Assembly: GCA_003476685.1 (NCBI GenBank)
Contig: DMVN01000008.1
Location: 1 to 14,170, forward strand
Source of the DNA: Acidobacteriota bacterium
GTDB lineage: Bacteria > Acidobacteriota > Aminicenantia > Aminicenantales > Saccharicenantaceae
Direction: 5' to 3'
Length of the DNA stretch: 14,170 nucleotides
The first letter of the stretch is position 1; every line of letters starts with the position of its first letter. Made by a program: the position numbers and the translations under genes. This document shows positions 6,321-14,161 of the stretch, piece after piece. The notes beneath the pieces were generated by a model. That model did not search any database. It was not told the origin of the DNA and worked only from the letters and a program-made list of their open reading frames with translations.

Positions 6321-7625
6321 TCATCCGATCACCAGAAATCTCAGTTTGGAACTGAAAATTATCATCAGCAGCCCGGTGGCAGTAATAATCAGCCAGGGAA
6401 TCCAGGTCCGCTTCAGGAAATCCCAGTACCGGCCTTCATAGCCCGAGACCATCAGGCTCAAGCGGCCGATGAGAGCTGTGGGAGGCAGGCCGTCGCCCAG
6501 CGGCCAGAGCAGGCTCAACCCCGAAATGACGATGGTGGCATGGTAGCCCAGGGAATTCAGGTACCAGACCAGGGGAATGCCAATAATGGCCGCTCCGCCA
6601 TAGGTCAGGACGCCTTCGGACACCGGGATTATCAGGGGCAACAGGCAGAATAATAAGCCCAGCGGAATGATCAGTACCGAATAGGAAATGAGACCCTTGA
6701 CCCCGCTGGCGGCCAGGACCTGCTGTAGCATGCCCACTATGACCATTATGGCCAGCAACGGCAGCAATTTGGCCACGGTGGCCTGGGCCACCCGGATGAA
6801 ATTAAGACGCACGGGGCTCAGGGCCCAAGCCACCAGAGAAGCCAGCAGGAATTCCAGTGGCAGGCCCAGAATGGGAAAGGAAAAGGGCAGCAGGCGGTAA
6901 GCCAGCACCAGGCCGAAGAAAATCACAAAAGGAGTCAGCAGGCGAAACCAGTTCATTTTGGGGTGGCAGTCTATTTTTTCCAGGAAAGCCTCCAGACTGC
7001 CGGCTGCTCCCCGGCGGCCACCGAGGATAATAATAGTCAGAGTTCCCAGGATGATGACCGGAAGACCCAGGGGCAGTTCAAAGCCGACATAAGGAATGGC
7101 CGTCCCGGCACACAGGACCATGGCCCAGATGTTAACCGGGGGAGCGGCCGCCGCCAGCCCGGCCAGAATGAAAAGAATAGCCGGAATTCTATTTTCCTGA
7201 ACGCCGAGCCCTTTAAGGGCCAGAGCCACCGGCGCCCCAACCACCAGCAACGAAACACTTCCGGCTCCGGTCAGGGCTCCCGGCACCAGGACAATAATCA
7301 TCAGCAGGAACAGGGCCAGGAACCTGGTCCGGGAAAAACGGGTGACGGCCGAACGCACGGCAAAATTTACCCCGCCCGACTCCTGGATGATGGTGATAAA
7401 AAGAGTGGCCGTGAAGAAGACCAGGATTACGTCCAGGTAGGTAAAAGAGCCTTCCACCAGGTGTCTGGGAATATCTCCAGGGGGTGGAGTTGCAAAAATA
7501 GAACCGCCGACAGCACCGGCCACGGTAGCCAGGAGCAGGCTCAATTCAACTGAAAGTTTCCTCCACTTGGCCAGGCTATAGGCAACGATTATCAGTCCTG
7601 AGACAAGCAAGGTCTGGGTCAACAT
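6321..7625 (-). CDS. DctM-like permease (ion transporter superfamily)
   Basis: A 434-residue, very hydrophobic protein with about ten to twelve membrane segments. Two halves carry matching signature loops: GALTGAGSVSLLVVGAP (116-132) with AAPPVN (160-165), and PVSEGVLTYGGAAIIGIP (334-351) with GDGLPPTA (377-384). This pseudo-twofold pattern of small-residue re-entrant hairpins is typical of the ion transporter superfamily, and the first half looks most like the large permease of TRAP transporters (DctM). Such carriers move organic acids or amino-acid-like anions across the inner membrane. No binding protein (DctP) or small subunit (DctQ) is seen here. The ATG has no Shine-Dalgarno. The gene lies 49 nt after the radical SAM gene and 40 nt before the microprotein. 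GntP- or DASS-type relatives are an alternative family. Confidence 0.75.
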   Translation of the reverse strand: MLTQTLLVSGLIIVAYSLAKWRKLSVELSLLLATVAGAVGGSIFATPPPGDIPRHLVEGSFTYLDVILVFFTATLFITIIQESGGVNFAVRSAVTRFSRTRFLALFLLMIIVLVPGALTGAGSVSLLVVGAPVALALKGLGVQENRIPAILFILAGLAAAAPPVNIWAMVLCAGTAIPYVGFELPLGLPVIILGTLTIIILGGRRGAAGSLEAFLEKIDCHPKMNWFRLLTPFVIFFGLVLAYRLLPFSFPILGLPLEFLLASLVAWALSPVRLNFIRVAQATVAKLLPLLAIMVIVGMLQQVLAASGVKGLISYSVLIIPLGLLFCLLPLIIPVSEGVLTYGGAAIIGIPLVWYLNSLGYHATIVISGLSLLWPLGDGLPPTALIGRLSLMVSGYEGRYWDFLKRTWIPWLIITATGLLMIIFSSKLRFLVIG

Positions 7626-7633
7626 GATAAAAA

Positions 7634-7662
7634 ATCTTACTCAATAGCCGGGAACAAAGCAA
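7634..7662 (-). promoter_or_regulatory. Weak promoter candidate for a leaderless permease transcript
   Basis: On the minus strand TTGCTT (7657-7662) and TAAGAT (7634-7639) are separated by 17 nt; each matches four of six consensus bases. Transcription would start about seven bases below 7634, almost at the ATG at 7625. The permease gene also lacks a ribosome site, so a leaderless mRNA is possible. Confidence 0.25.
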
Positions 7663-7674
7663 ACTATTTTTCAC

Positions 7675-8430
7675 TCAAAAAATCAATTCATACTGAAGCC
7701 TGCACTTTTCCAGTTCGGCCACCAGGGCCTGCCGGGCCTGCTGGAAGAATTCGTCGCGGGTATACGCTTCCAGCCGGTGTTTTCGGTAAAAATCGAGGAA
7801 CTGACTGGCGTAGTTTAGCCTGTCTATAAAAACCTTATCTACCAGACCCCGGAGGCGGCTTACCAGACGAACGGGGTCCTGAGGCAGAAGCGGCCCGATA
7901 AAAGCAAAGGTTCTCAGGTTATATTTTTTTATGGTTTCCAGGGCCTGTAATCTACGGCTGACGGGAGGGGCGCCCGGTTCAAAAAGGGCTGCTGTCCGGT
8001 CATCATCTGTGGCCAGAGAGAAGCCCACCTCCAGGCTGGCCAGGTCTTTCAGGATATCAAGGTCCCGCACTACCAGGTCAGATTTAGTCTGGATGAAAAC
8101 GGGGAAGTCATAGAGCCTTAGTTCCAGCAGACATTTTCTGGTCAGCTGGTAATGCTTTTCAACCGGCTGGTAGGGGTCGCAAACCGAGGCTATCCAGACC
8201 GTTCCCTTCCTGGCCCGGGGAAGTTGTCTTCGCAAGAGCTCGGGGGCATTGAGCTTGACATCAACAAACTGGCCCCAGGGTTCAGAGTGGCCCGAGTATC
8301 TTCTCATGAACAGGCCGGCATAGCAGTAGCGACAGGCATGGCTGCAACCGGTGTAGGGATTAAGGCAATAATCAAAAATCTTGGAGCGATTGAGGATGCT
8401 CCGGGCCTGGACCTCAGTAATCTTGAACAC
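7675..8430 (-). CDS. SplB-like radical SAM protein
   Basis: A 251-residue member of the spore-photoproduct-lyase-like radical SAM group (COG1533). The 4Fe-4S-binding motif is CSHACRYC, giving Cys29, Cys33 and Cys36, and it is preceded by LNPYTGC, the usual lead-in of this group. ASVCDPYQPVE (about 81-91) is another group signature. The protein is near the normal length for short stand-alone members, which are mostly uncharacterised and are not true DNA photoproduct lyases. The start is a GTG at 8430: a TAA lies four codons upstream in frame and no ATG precedes the conserved region. No good Shine-Dalgarno is visible. The gene is divergent from the 1021-residue protein and heads the minus-strand run. 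A functional link with the transport and peptidase genes is not evident. Confidence 0.85.
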   Translation of the reverse strand: MFKITEVQARSILNRSKIFDYCLNPYTGCSHACRYCYAGLFMRRYSGHSEPWGQFVDVKLNAPELLRRQLPRARKGTVWIASVCDPYQPVEKHYQLTRKCLLELRLYDFPVFIQTKSDLVVRDLDILKDLASLEVGFSLATDDDRTAALFEPGAPPVSRRLQALETIKKYNLRTFAFIGPLLPQDPVRLVSRLRGLVDKVFIDRLNYASQFLDFYRKHRLEAYTRDEFFQQARQALVAELEKCRLQYELIF

Positions 8431-8497
8431 AGGATATTTTTACCATATTTTCTGACCTGGGGGCAGCCTTTTGGACAAGGTTTAATAAATGAATCTT

Positions 8498-8509
8498 TTT
8501 TTGCAAAAA
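8498..8509. promoter_or_regulatory. 12-bp perfect palindrome in the divergent promoter region
   Basis: TTTTTGCAAAAA is its own reverse complement. It ends six bases before the TATAAT box at 8516 and therefore overlaps where a -35 element would be expected. It could be an operator or a bent A/T tract that aids transcription; chance is possible. Confidence 0.35.
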
Positions 8510-8515
8510 TTGGTT

Positions 8516-8521
8516 TATAAT
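8516..8521 (+). promoter_or_regulatory. TATAAT -10 box upstream of the three-domain envelope protein
   Basis: This is a perfect consensus hexamer 44 bases before the ATG at 8560. No good -35 hexamer sits at 16-18 nt; the nearby TTGCAA is only 9 nt away. The promoter may need an activator or rely on the A/T-rich upstream tract. Confidence 0.45.
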
Positions 8522-8546
8522 ATAGTTGAAACAGTAGGTCTGAGAT

Positions 8547-8554
8547 AAAGGAGG
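8547..8554 (+). promoter_or_regulatory. Strong ribosome binding site
   Basis: AAAGGAGG ends five bases before the ATG at 8560 and continues as AGG. It is the strongest ribosome site in the window and suggests good expression of the envelope protein. Confidence 0.8.
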
Positions 8555-8559
8555 AGGCG

Positions 8560-11500
8560 ATGTCTTGTTTTAAGCATAAACTGACTTTAATCGCTACCTT
8601 GCTGCTTGGGCTTTTTATGCTGGCCTCGGCCGGGCCACTCCAGGCTCAGTATTTTGGCCGCAACAAGGTTCAGTACAAAAAGTTTGATTTCAAAATAATG
8701 AAGACCAAGCACTTTGATCTCTATTACTACCAGGAAGACGAAGAGGTAGTAAAACAGGCGGCCATGATGGCCGAACGCTGGTATTCCCGCTTTAGCCGGA
8801 TTTTCAATCACGAACTTAAAGGCCGGCAGCCACTCATCATTTACTCCAGCAGCCCCGAATTCCAGCAGACTACTGTCATTCCCGAGGCCATGGGGGAGGG
8901 GACGGGCGGCGTGACCGAATCCTTCAAGCGGAGAATCGTTCTGCCTTATGGAGTATCCCTGGCTGAGACTGACCACGTAATAGGGCACGAGCTGGTTCAC
9001 GCTTTTCAGTATGACATCGCCGGGCAGGGTCATTCCGACCAGGCCCGATACACCGGGGCCGAGCTGAGAGTACCCCTGTTTCTGATAGAAGGACTGGCCG
9101 AGTACCTGTCCATCGGGCCGCTGGACCCCGAAACCTCCATGTGGATGAGAGATACCTGGAAACGTAAAGACCTGCCCCAGATTAAGAAGCTGGAAAATTA
9201 TTACAAGTATTTTCCCTATCGCTATGGCCACGCTGTCTGGGCCTACATCGGGGGGCGCTGGGGCGATGAAATGATCGGCAAGATATTCAAGATGCTGGCC
9301 AGAAGCGGCGATTATGAAGCGGTCCTGCAGGGTGTGCTGGGGGTTCCCCTGAAGAAGATGTCAGAAGACTGGCATAAATCCATGGAAGAAGCTTATAAAT
9401 CCCTGGTCCCGTTAACAGAAACGCCAGACAAATACGGCCGCCTGTTGCTTAAAGGGGCAGAAGAGAATCCTTATAACGTCTCCCCGGTGCTCAGCCCCGA
9501 CGGGCAGAACATGATTTTCTTCTCTTCCCGGGCTCTTTTCTCCATCGACCTTTACCTGGCCGACCCGGCCACAGGAAAAATCAAAAGGAAGTTAACCTCA
9601 ACCTCCATCGACCCCCATTTTGAAAGCATCCAGTTCATCAGGTCGGCCGGGGCCTGGGCTCCCGACAGTGAGCGGATTGTGCTGGGAACGGTCAGCAAAG
9701 GCCGGCCCCAACTGACTATCATGAATGCCCTCAGCGGCCGGATAGAAAAAGAAATTCCCTTTCCGGAACTGGGCGAAATACTCAACCCCAGCTGGTCACC
9801 CAACGGCAAGGAGATAGCCTTCGCTGCTCTGGTCGGTGGAGTAACCGATATTTTTATCTACAACCTCGAAGATAACACTCTGAAGCAGATGACCCGGGAC
9901 AGCTTTGGCGACCTGCACCCGGTCTGGGCTCCAGACGGCCAGCGGATTGCCTTTGTCACCGAAAGATTCAGCGCTAACCTTCAGTGGCTGGATTCAGGAA
10001 ATTATGAGCTGGCCCTGCTGGATGTAACCAGCGGTGAAATCAGCCGGCTCCTGGGATTTCCTTCGGGCAAGAATATCAATCCCCAGTGGTCGGAAGACGG
10101 TCAGAGTATCTTCTTCCTGTCGGATTACACCGGAAAACCCGACCTGTATCGTCTGGACCTGAAGAATGGTCAGATTTACCAGATTACCAACATCTTCACC
10201 GGAATCAGCGGCATAACCCATCTTAGCCCGGCTATCTCCTATTCGGCCGGAAGCCGTAAGCTGGCCCTGTCGGTTTATGAGGGCGGGAATTATTCGATTT
10301 ACATGATAGAAGCAGCCGACAAGCTGAGCGGCCAGGCCACCCTGGCCCAGCTGGGCGAAAGACCTCTGGCCCTGTTGCCACCCCGGACCCAGCCTGAAGG
10401 AGCCCTGCTGGGATTGCTGCGCAACCCTCTTTATGGCCTGCCCAAAGAAACAGATTTTCCCATCACCAGCTACCGTCCGAAGCTGTCGCTGGATTTTGTC
10501 ACTCAACCCACAGTGGCCATTGGAGTAGACAGGTACGGCACCTATGCCGGCGGTGGCATAGCCGCTTTCTGGAGCGACATGCTTGGTTATCACAACGTGG
10601 TAACCATGGCCCAGACCAACTATGAATTAATAGACAGCTACCTCCTCGTGGGTTACATGAATTCCAGGAACCGGATTAACTGGGGAGCCGTCGTTCAGCG
10701 AGTACCTTACATCTATGGTTCTTACAATGCTTATTTCGATAATATGGGTGGCCTCCCGGTTTACATCCAGGAAGAATATCTTAACCGGCAGATTGCTTAC
10801 CAGCTGGGCGGGTTTGCCTACTATCCCCTGAATACTTTTAGAAGGATAGAATTTTCAGCCGGCTTCAACCTGATCGACTTTAACAGCAAGTTGTACCGTT
10901 ACATCTATGACGCCGCTTATTTTCAGCTCATAGACTATTACCAGCTGGACCTGCCTGCTCCTCCCTCCATAAAATATGGCTATGCTTCGGCCGCCCTGGT
11001 TTATGACAGCTCCATTTTCGGCGCCTGCAGTCCCATCCTCGGACAGGCCTACCTGCTGGAAGTTCAGCCCAATTTCGGCAACCTGAATTTCATCAGCGTG
11101 ATGGCTGATTACAGGCGATATTTCATTCCCAAGAGGCCGTTTACCCTGGCCCTCCGGCTGCTGCATTACGGACGCTACGGTGGGGGCTCAGAAGACCCGC
11201 GCCTGTGGCCGTTATTTCTGGGTTATGAAACCCTGGTCCGGGGTTATGATTACAACAGTTTCATGTACAGCGAATTTGATGAAAACAATCCCAATGCCTT
11301 TGACTTTAACCGGTTGCTCGGCACCAGGATGCTGGTGGCCAATTTTGAGCTGAGGTTCCCGGTGTTCAGGGTGCTGGGTCTGGGCAAGGGCTATTATGGT
11401 GTCTGGCCCCTGGAATTCCTGGCCTTTTATGATATCGGCACCGCCTGGTACTCCGACGAGAAGCCGACCTGGTTCGGCGGCAGCAAGAAGCCGGTCTCCA

Positions 11501-11625
11501 GCGCCGGGATGGGCCTGCGAACCAACCTGTTTGGAGTCCTGGTGCTGGGTTTTGATTACGTCTATCCCTTTGACCGCCCGGTTAAGGGCTGGCACTGGCA
11601 GTTCACCATCACTCCTGGCTTCTGA
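8560..11625 (+). CDS. Envelope protein: zinc-protease-like domain, PD40 propeller and Omp85-like barrel
   Basis: A 1021-residue exported protein. Signal peptide: residues 1-29, ending LQA-Q. Domain 1 (about 38-290) resembles the gluzincin peptidase MA family: HELVH at 143-147 and Glu177 in FLIEGLAEY supply the expected zinc ligands and catalytic Glu144. Domain 2 (about 300-585) holds six TolB/PD40 propeller blades, with motifs such as LSPDGQ, WSPNGKEIAF and WAPDGQRIAF. Domain 3 (about 640-1021) is rich in aromatic alternating strands, has VRGY at 893-896 (the loop-6 motif of Omp85/BamA proteins) and closes with a terminal Phe in QFTITPGF, the mark of an outer-membrane barrel. The protein probably sits in the outer membrane with propeller and peptidase on the periplasmic side. 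It has its own promoter. Substrate, and whether it is an active peptidase, are unknown. It ends three bases from the convergent gene. Confidence 0.85.
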   Translation: MSCFKHKLTLIATLLLGLFMLASAGPLQAQYFGRNKVQYKKFDFKIMKTKHFDLYYYQEDEEVVKQAAMMAERWYSRFSRIFNHELKGRQPLIIYSSSPEFQQTTVIPEAMGEGTGGVTESFKRRIVLPYGVSLAETDHVIGHELVHAFQYDIAGQGHSDQARYTGAELRVPLFLIEGLAEYLSIGPLDPETSMWMRDTWKRKDLPQIKKLENYYKYFPYRYGHAVWAYIGGRWGDEMIGKIFKMLARSGDYEAVLQGVLGVPLKKMSEDWHKSMEEAYKSLVPLTETPDKYGRLLLKGAEENPYNVSPVLSPDGQNMIFFSSRALFSIDLYLADPATGKIKRKLTSTSIDPHFESIQFIRSAGAWAPDSERIVLGTVSKGRPQLTIMNALSGRIEKEIPFPELGEILNPSWSPNGKEIAFAALVGGVTDIFIYNLEDNTLKQMTRDSFGDLHPVWAPDGQRIAFVTERFSANLQWLDSGNYELALLDVTSGEISRLLGFPSGKNINPQWSEDGQSIFFLSDYTGKPDLYRLDLKNGQIYQITNIFTGISGITHLSPAISYSAGSRKLALSVYEGGNYSIYMIEAADKLSGQATLAQLGERPLALLPPRTQPEGALLGLLRNPLYGLPKETDFPITSYRPKLSLDFVTQPTVAIGVDRYGTYAGGGIAAFWSDMLGYHNVVTMAQTNYELIDSYLLVGYMNSRNRINWGAVVQRVPYIYGSYNAYFDNMGGLPVYIQEEYLNRQIAYQLGGFAYYPLNTFRRIEFSAGFNLIDFNSKLYRYIYDAAYFQLIDYYQLDLPAPPSIKYGYASAALVYDSSIFGACSPILGQAYLLEVQPNFGNLNFISVMADYRRYFIPKRPFTLALRLLHYGRYGGGSEDPRLWPLFLGYETLVRGYDYNSFMYSEFDENNPNAFDFNRLLGTRMLVANFELRFPVFRVLGLGKGYYGVWPLEFLAFYDIGTAWYSDEKPTWFGGSKKPVSSAGMGLRTNLFGVLVLGFDYVYPFDRPVKGWHWQFTITPGF

Positions 11626-11628
11626 TTT

Positions 11629-13122
11629 TTACTGGTTGACTTCTTTAACGTAGATGTTTCTGAAATAGACAGGTGACAGGCTGTCGTGGTTCTGGAGGCC
11701 GAGATAGCCCTCGCTGGCCAAATCCCTGACCTTGCCTCTGGGTTCGGCTTTCCAGTCAATCACCTTTTTCCCGTTTAATTCCACTGTCAGCCGGTCCTTG
11801 ATAAAAGAAATCTTGAAATGGTTCCATTCTCCTGTCGGCCGGGAAGCAGCCACAGCCGGGGCCTGGGCATCGTACACCGCTCCCGTGCTGTGAATTCCTT
11901 CCCCGGCATCATAAATCTGGATTTCGAAAGAATGATAGATATAATCGTCGCTGGTCGGGACCTCAGGCACGCGCAGAAAGACACCGGAATTGGTGTTTTT
12001 CTGGGAACATTTGAATTCCAGTTCCAGGATAAAATCCCGGTATTTTTTCCGGCTGTACCAGAGCAAACCCATTCCCCCCTGGGATTTTAAGATTCCGGTT
12101 TTGGGGTCAAGCTCGAAATAGCCCGGGCCATAGTGATTCCAGCCGTGTTTTTCATAAAGACCGCGAAAGCGGCTCAGCAATTGTTCGTAGTCCTGATAAT
12201 AGGTGACCTTCCTGATGAATTCCAGTCCCTTACTGATGGCCGGTTCTGGGGTCATGACCTCTTTTTCATTTTCATATTCAATGGTTAGATAGCCGTCATA
12301 ATCCTGCAGGGTCAGCTCAGCCAGGATGGCCCGGATATCAGCCCGGCCGCTACCGAAAGCCGTATCCACAGCATTTTTTGTTCCAAAATCGGTCCGGTCT
12401 TTTAAATGGACATCGACTATCCGTCCCTGAAGCAGTCGTAGGCCTTCGACCGGCTTCAGCTGGCCCCGCATCCAGTGCCCGGTATCGGCGCAGACCCCGA
12501 CCCTTTCATCCATTCCCTGGAGGTAGTTCAGGGCGGTGGCCGGATGGGCGTATTTACTGGGCTCGGGATGATTGTGGACTGCGATTCTGATGTTATATTC
12601 CTTGACCAGCTTGTCCAGCACCGGGTAATCCTCATCCCGGGGCTCGGTGACGATTATCCAGATTCCCAGCTGCCGGGCAAACTCAAACACCCGCCGCATC
12701 TCGGCCTCGGTCCGCCCCAGGTCCACCACGCCGTAAGCCACCACCTGCATCTTCAAGCTGTTCAATTTTTCCCTGACCAGTTTCAGATGTTCGGGCTCCA
12801 GCTGGTGGTTAAACAGGAGGCCGGGCGGCAGGTCTTTGGATAATCTCTGGCCGGGAAAGGCCTGGACGTAGTCAATTCCCAGGGCCTTTGTTTTTTCCAG
12901 GGCCTCAAAAAAGGTGTAGCCGCGGTAGGTCCAGCACTGCATGGCCAGCGGGAACTTCTTTATCCGGACGGCGCTGTAATCGGTGTTCCTGACCTGCTGC
13001 TTGATTTCTTCGGGAATCACTTTTTGCTGGCCGCCAGAAAGCGGGCCCGCTAAAAATGACGCCAGTCCTAGCAGGCCAACCAGCAACCAGCCAACCAGAC
13101 CGATGTTTTTTCTAAGGTTCAT
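11629..13122 (-). CDS. Exported fusion: sugar-isomerase-like TIM barrel plus DUF1080 domain
   Basis: A 497-residue two-domain protein. Residues 1-31 form a signal or anchor segment. Residues about 58-305 are a xylose-isomerase-like TIM barrel (AP endonuclease family 2): Glu160 (VTEPRDED), Asp213 with His216 (CADTGHW), His239 (DVHLKD) and Glu282 (TIEYE) fit the usual metal site. Residues about 328-497 match DUF1080 (PF06439, 3-keto-disaccharide hydrolase, a lectin-like jelly roll), with signatures TNSGVFLRVP, SFEIQIYD, GEWNHFKI and GYLGLQNH. The two activities, epimerase/lyase chemistry and keto-glycoside cleavage, would act together on oxidised sugars in the envelope. GGAGG at 13128-13132 sits five bases before the ATG. 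It lies 43 nt downstream of the oxidoreductase gene, so the two are likely co-transcribed. The domain calls are firm; the substrate is unknown. Confidence 0.88.
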   Translation of the reverse strand: MNLRKNIGLVGWLLVGLLGLASFLAGPLSGGQQKVIPEEIKQQVRNTDYSAVRIKKFPLAMQCWTYRGYTFFEALEKTKALGIDYVQAFPGQRLSKDLPPGLLFNHQLEPEHLKLVREKLNSLKMQVVAYGVVDLGRTEAEMRRVFEFARQLGIWIIVTEPRDEDYPVLDKLVKEYNIRIAVHNHPEPSKYAHPATALNYLQGMDERVGVCADTGHWMRGQLKPVEGLRLLQGRIVDVHLKDRTDFGTKNAVDTAFGSGRADIRAILAELTLQDYDGYLTIEYENEKEVMTPEPAISKGLEFIRKVTYYQDYEQLLSRFRGLYEKHGWNHYGPGYFELDPKTGILKSQGGMGLLWYSRKKYRDFILELEFKCSQKNTNSGVFLRVPEVPTSDDYIYHSFEIQIYDAGEGIHSTGAVYDAQAPAVAASRPTGEWNHFKISFIKDRLTVELNGKKVIDWKAEPRGKVRDLASEGYLGLQNHDSLSPVYFRNIYVKEVNQ

Positions 13123-13165
13123 GTTCTCCTCCCAGGAGATTTTTTATTCTTGCTTTAAGACCGGA

Positions 13166-14161
13166 CTATTTTTTCTTTCTGGGATTCCACTGCCCCCTGG
13201 CCACGGCCGGGATAAACTTTTCCAGGCCAGGTGGAGGAAAGGACAGGGTCTTATCCTTTTCTATGCTCATATAAGCAGCCATCAGCAGCTCGGTTACGTT
13301 AACCCCATCGTTCCAATTTTCCATCGGTCTCCGGCCTTCCAGGAACGATTCCACCATGTGCCGGTTTTCGGCGGTATAACCATATTCATGTTCTTCGCTG
13401 GACACCACCGGCATCAGTCCGACCTCGGCATTCTGTTTTTCTACCAGGTCTTCGCCGGCCTTGCCCTTAACCTTCCGGCTGAAGAAGACCTTCAGACCGG
13501 AATCCAGAGTATTAACCTGCATGGAATACTCCGGTCCCAGGAGCTCCATCGTCAGCCGCAGGCCGGCTCCGACGTAGCACCAGGAAGTGGTGGTTTCTAC
13601 CACCAAGATCTGGCCTTGCTTATCCCTGTACTCAACCACCGACCGGGCAAAATCTTCAGCCGGGCGGCTGGCATAATCCAGCTTGCCCCCGCTGATTCTT
13701 TTGAGGTGGTCAACATACTCGGGCAACTGCCACTTGAGGCAGTTGGCATAGGCAGTGATTTTGACCGGCGTCAGCTCTTCCCGGCTGGCTCCGGGCGGAG
13801 TCAGCATGAACCTGGCTTCTTCCACCGAATGGCACATCATGTCGTTGAGGACCCCGCCTCCCTGGAGCTCTCCTTCCCAGAACCAGGGCATGTGAGGTCC
13901 GCTGTGCTCTTCGGCCGCCCGGGCCAGATAGGGACGGCCGCAGAGTTTGGCTCCCCGCGCCCAGATGATTTCTTTGCCCCGAACCACGGCCGGAGCAAAA
14001 ACCTGGTTTTCCAGGTAACCGTCAAGCAAGCCAGCCTTCTTGACCAGCTCCAGCATGCGCCTGGCTTCCCGGACGTTTCGTCCGAGGGGTTTTTCGCAGG
14101 TAACACCAACCAGCTGGCCCTTGCCCTTGAGGACGGCCTCGGCTATTTCTTCCATGACCAT
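13166..14161 (-). CDS. Gfo/Idh/MocA oxidoreductase lacking its N-terminal Rossmann half
   Basis: Residues 22-26 read CEKPL, the sugar-binding Lys motif at the end of the NAD-binding domain of Gfo/Idh/MocA enzymes, and GGGVLNDMMCHSVE (101-114) carries the Asp-x3-His catalytic pair. The rest is the C-terminal alpha/beta domain to the TAG at 13166. The GxGxxG nucleotide-binding part, normally about 80-100 residues before CEKP, is absent: the frame is open only to 14167, and 14168-14170 read TGA in frame. The gene is therefore either frameshifted close to the window edge, affected by a sequence error, or truly truncated. The ATG at 14161 is simply the first in-frame start. An intact protein would oxidise or reduce a sugar hydroxyl with NAD(P). 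It leads the pair with the TIM-barrel/DUF1080 fusion. Confidence 0.8.
   Translation of the reverse strand: MVMEEIAEAVLKGKGQLVGVTCEKPLGRNVREARRMLELVKKAGLLDGYLENQVFAPAVVRGKEIIWARGAKLCGRPYLARAAEEHSGPHMPWFWEGELQGGGVLNDMMCHSVEEARFMLTPPGASREELTPVKITAYANCLKWQLPEYVDHLKRISGGKLDYASRPAEDFARSVVEYRDKQGQILVVETTTSWCYVGAGLRLTMELLGPEYSMQVNTLDSGLKVFFSRKVKGKAGEDLVEKQNAEVGLMPVVSSEEHEYGYTAENRHMVESFLEGRRPMENWNDGVNVTELLMAAYMSIEKDKTLSFPPPGLEKFIPAVARGQWNPRKKK

Noticed and set aside
6963..7553. A 196-codon plus-strand frame rich in Gln, Gly and Asp
   Set aside because: It is the antisense shadow of the permease; hydrophobic codons read backwards give this composition.
8471..8506. TTGGAC (8471-8476) or TTGCAA (8501-8506) as -35 boxes
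   Set aside because: Neither has a proper spacing to the TATAAT at 8516: about 39 and 9 nt.
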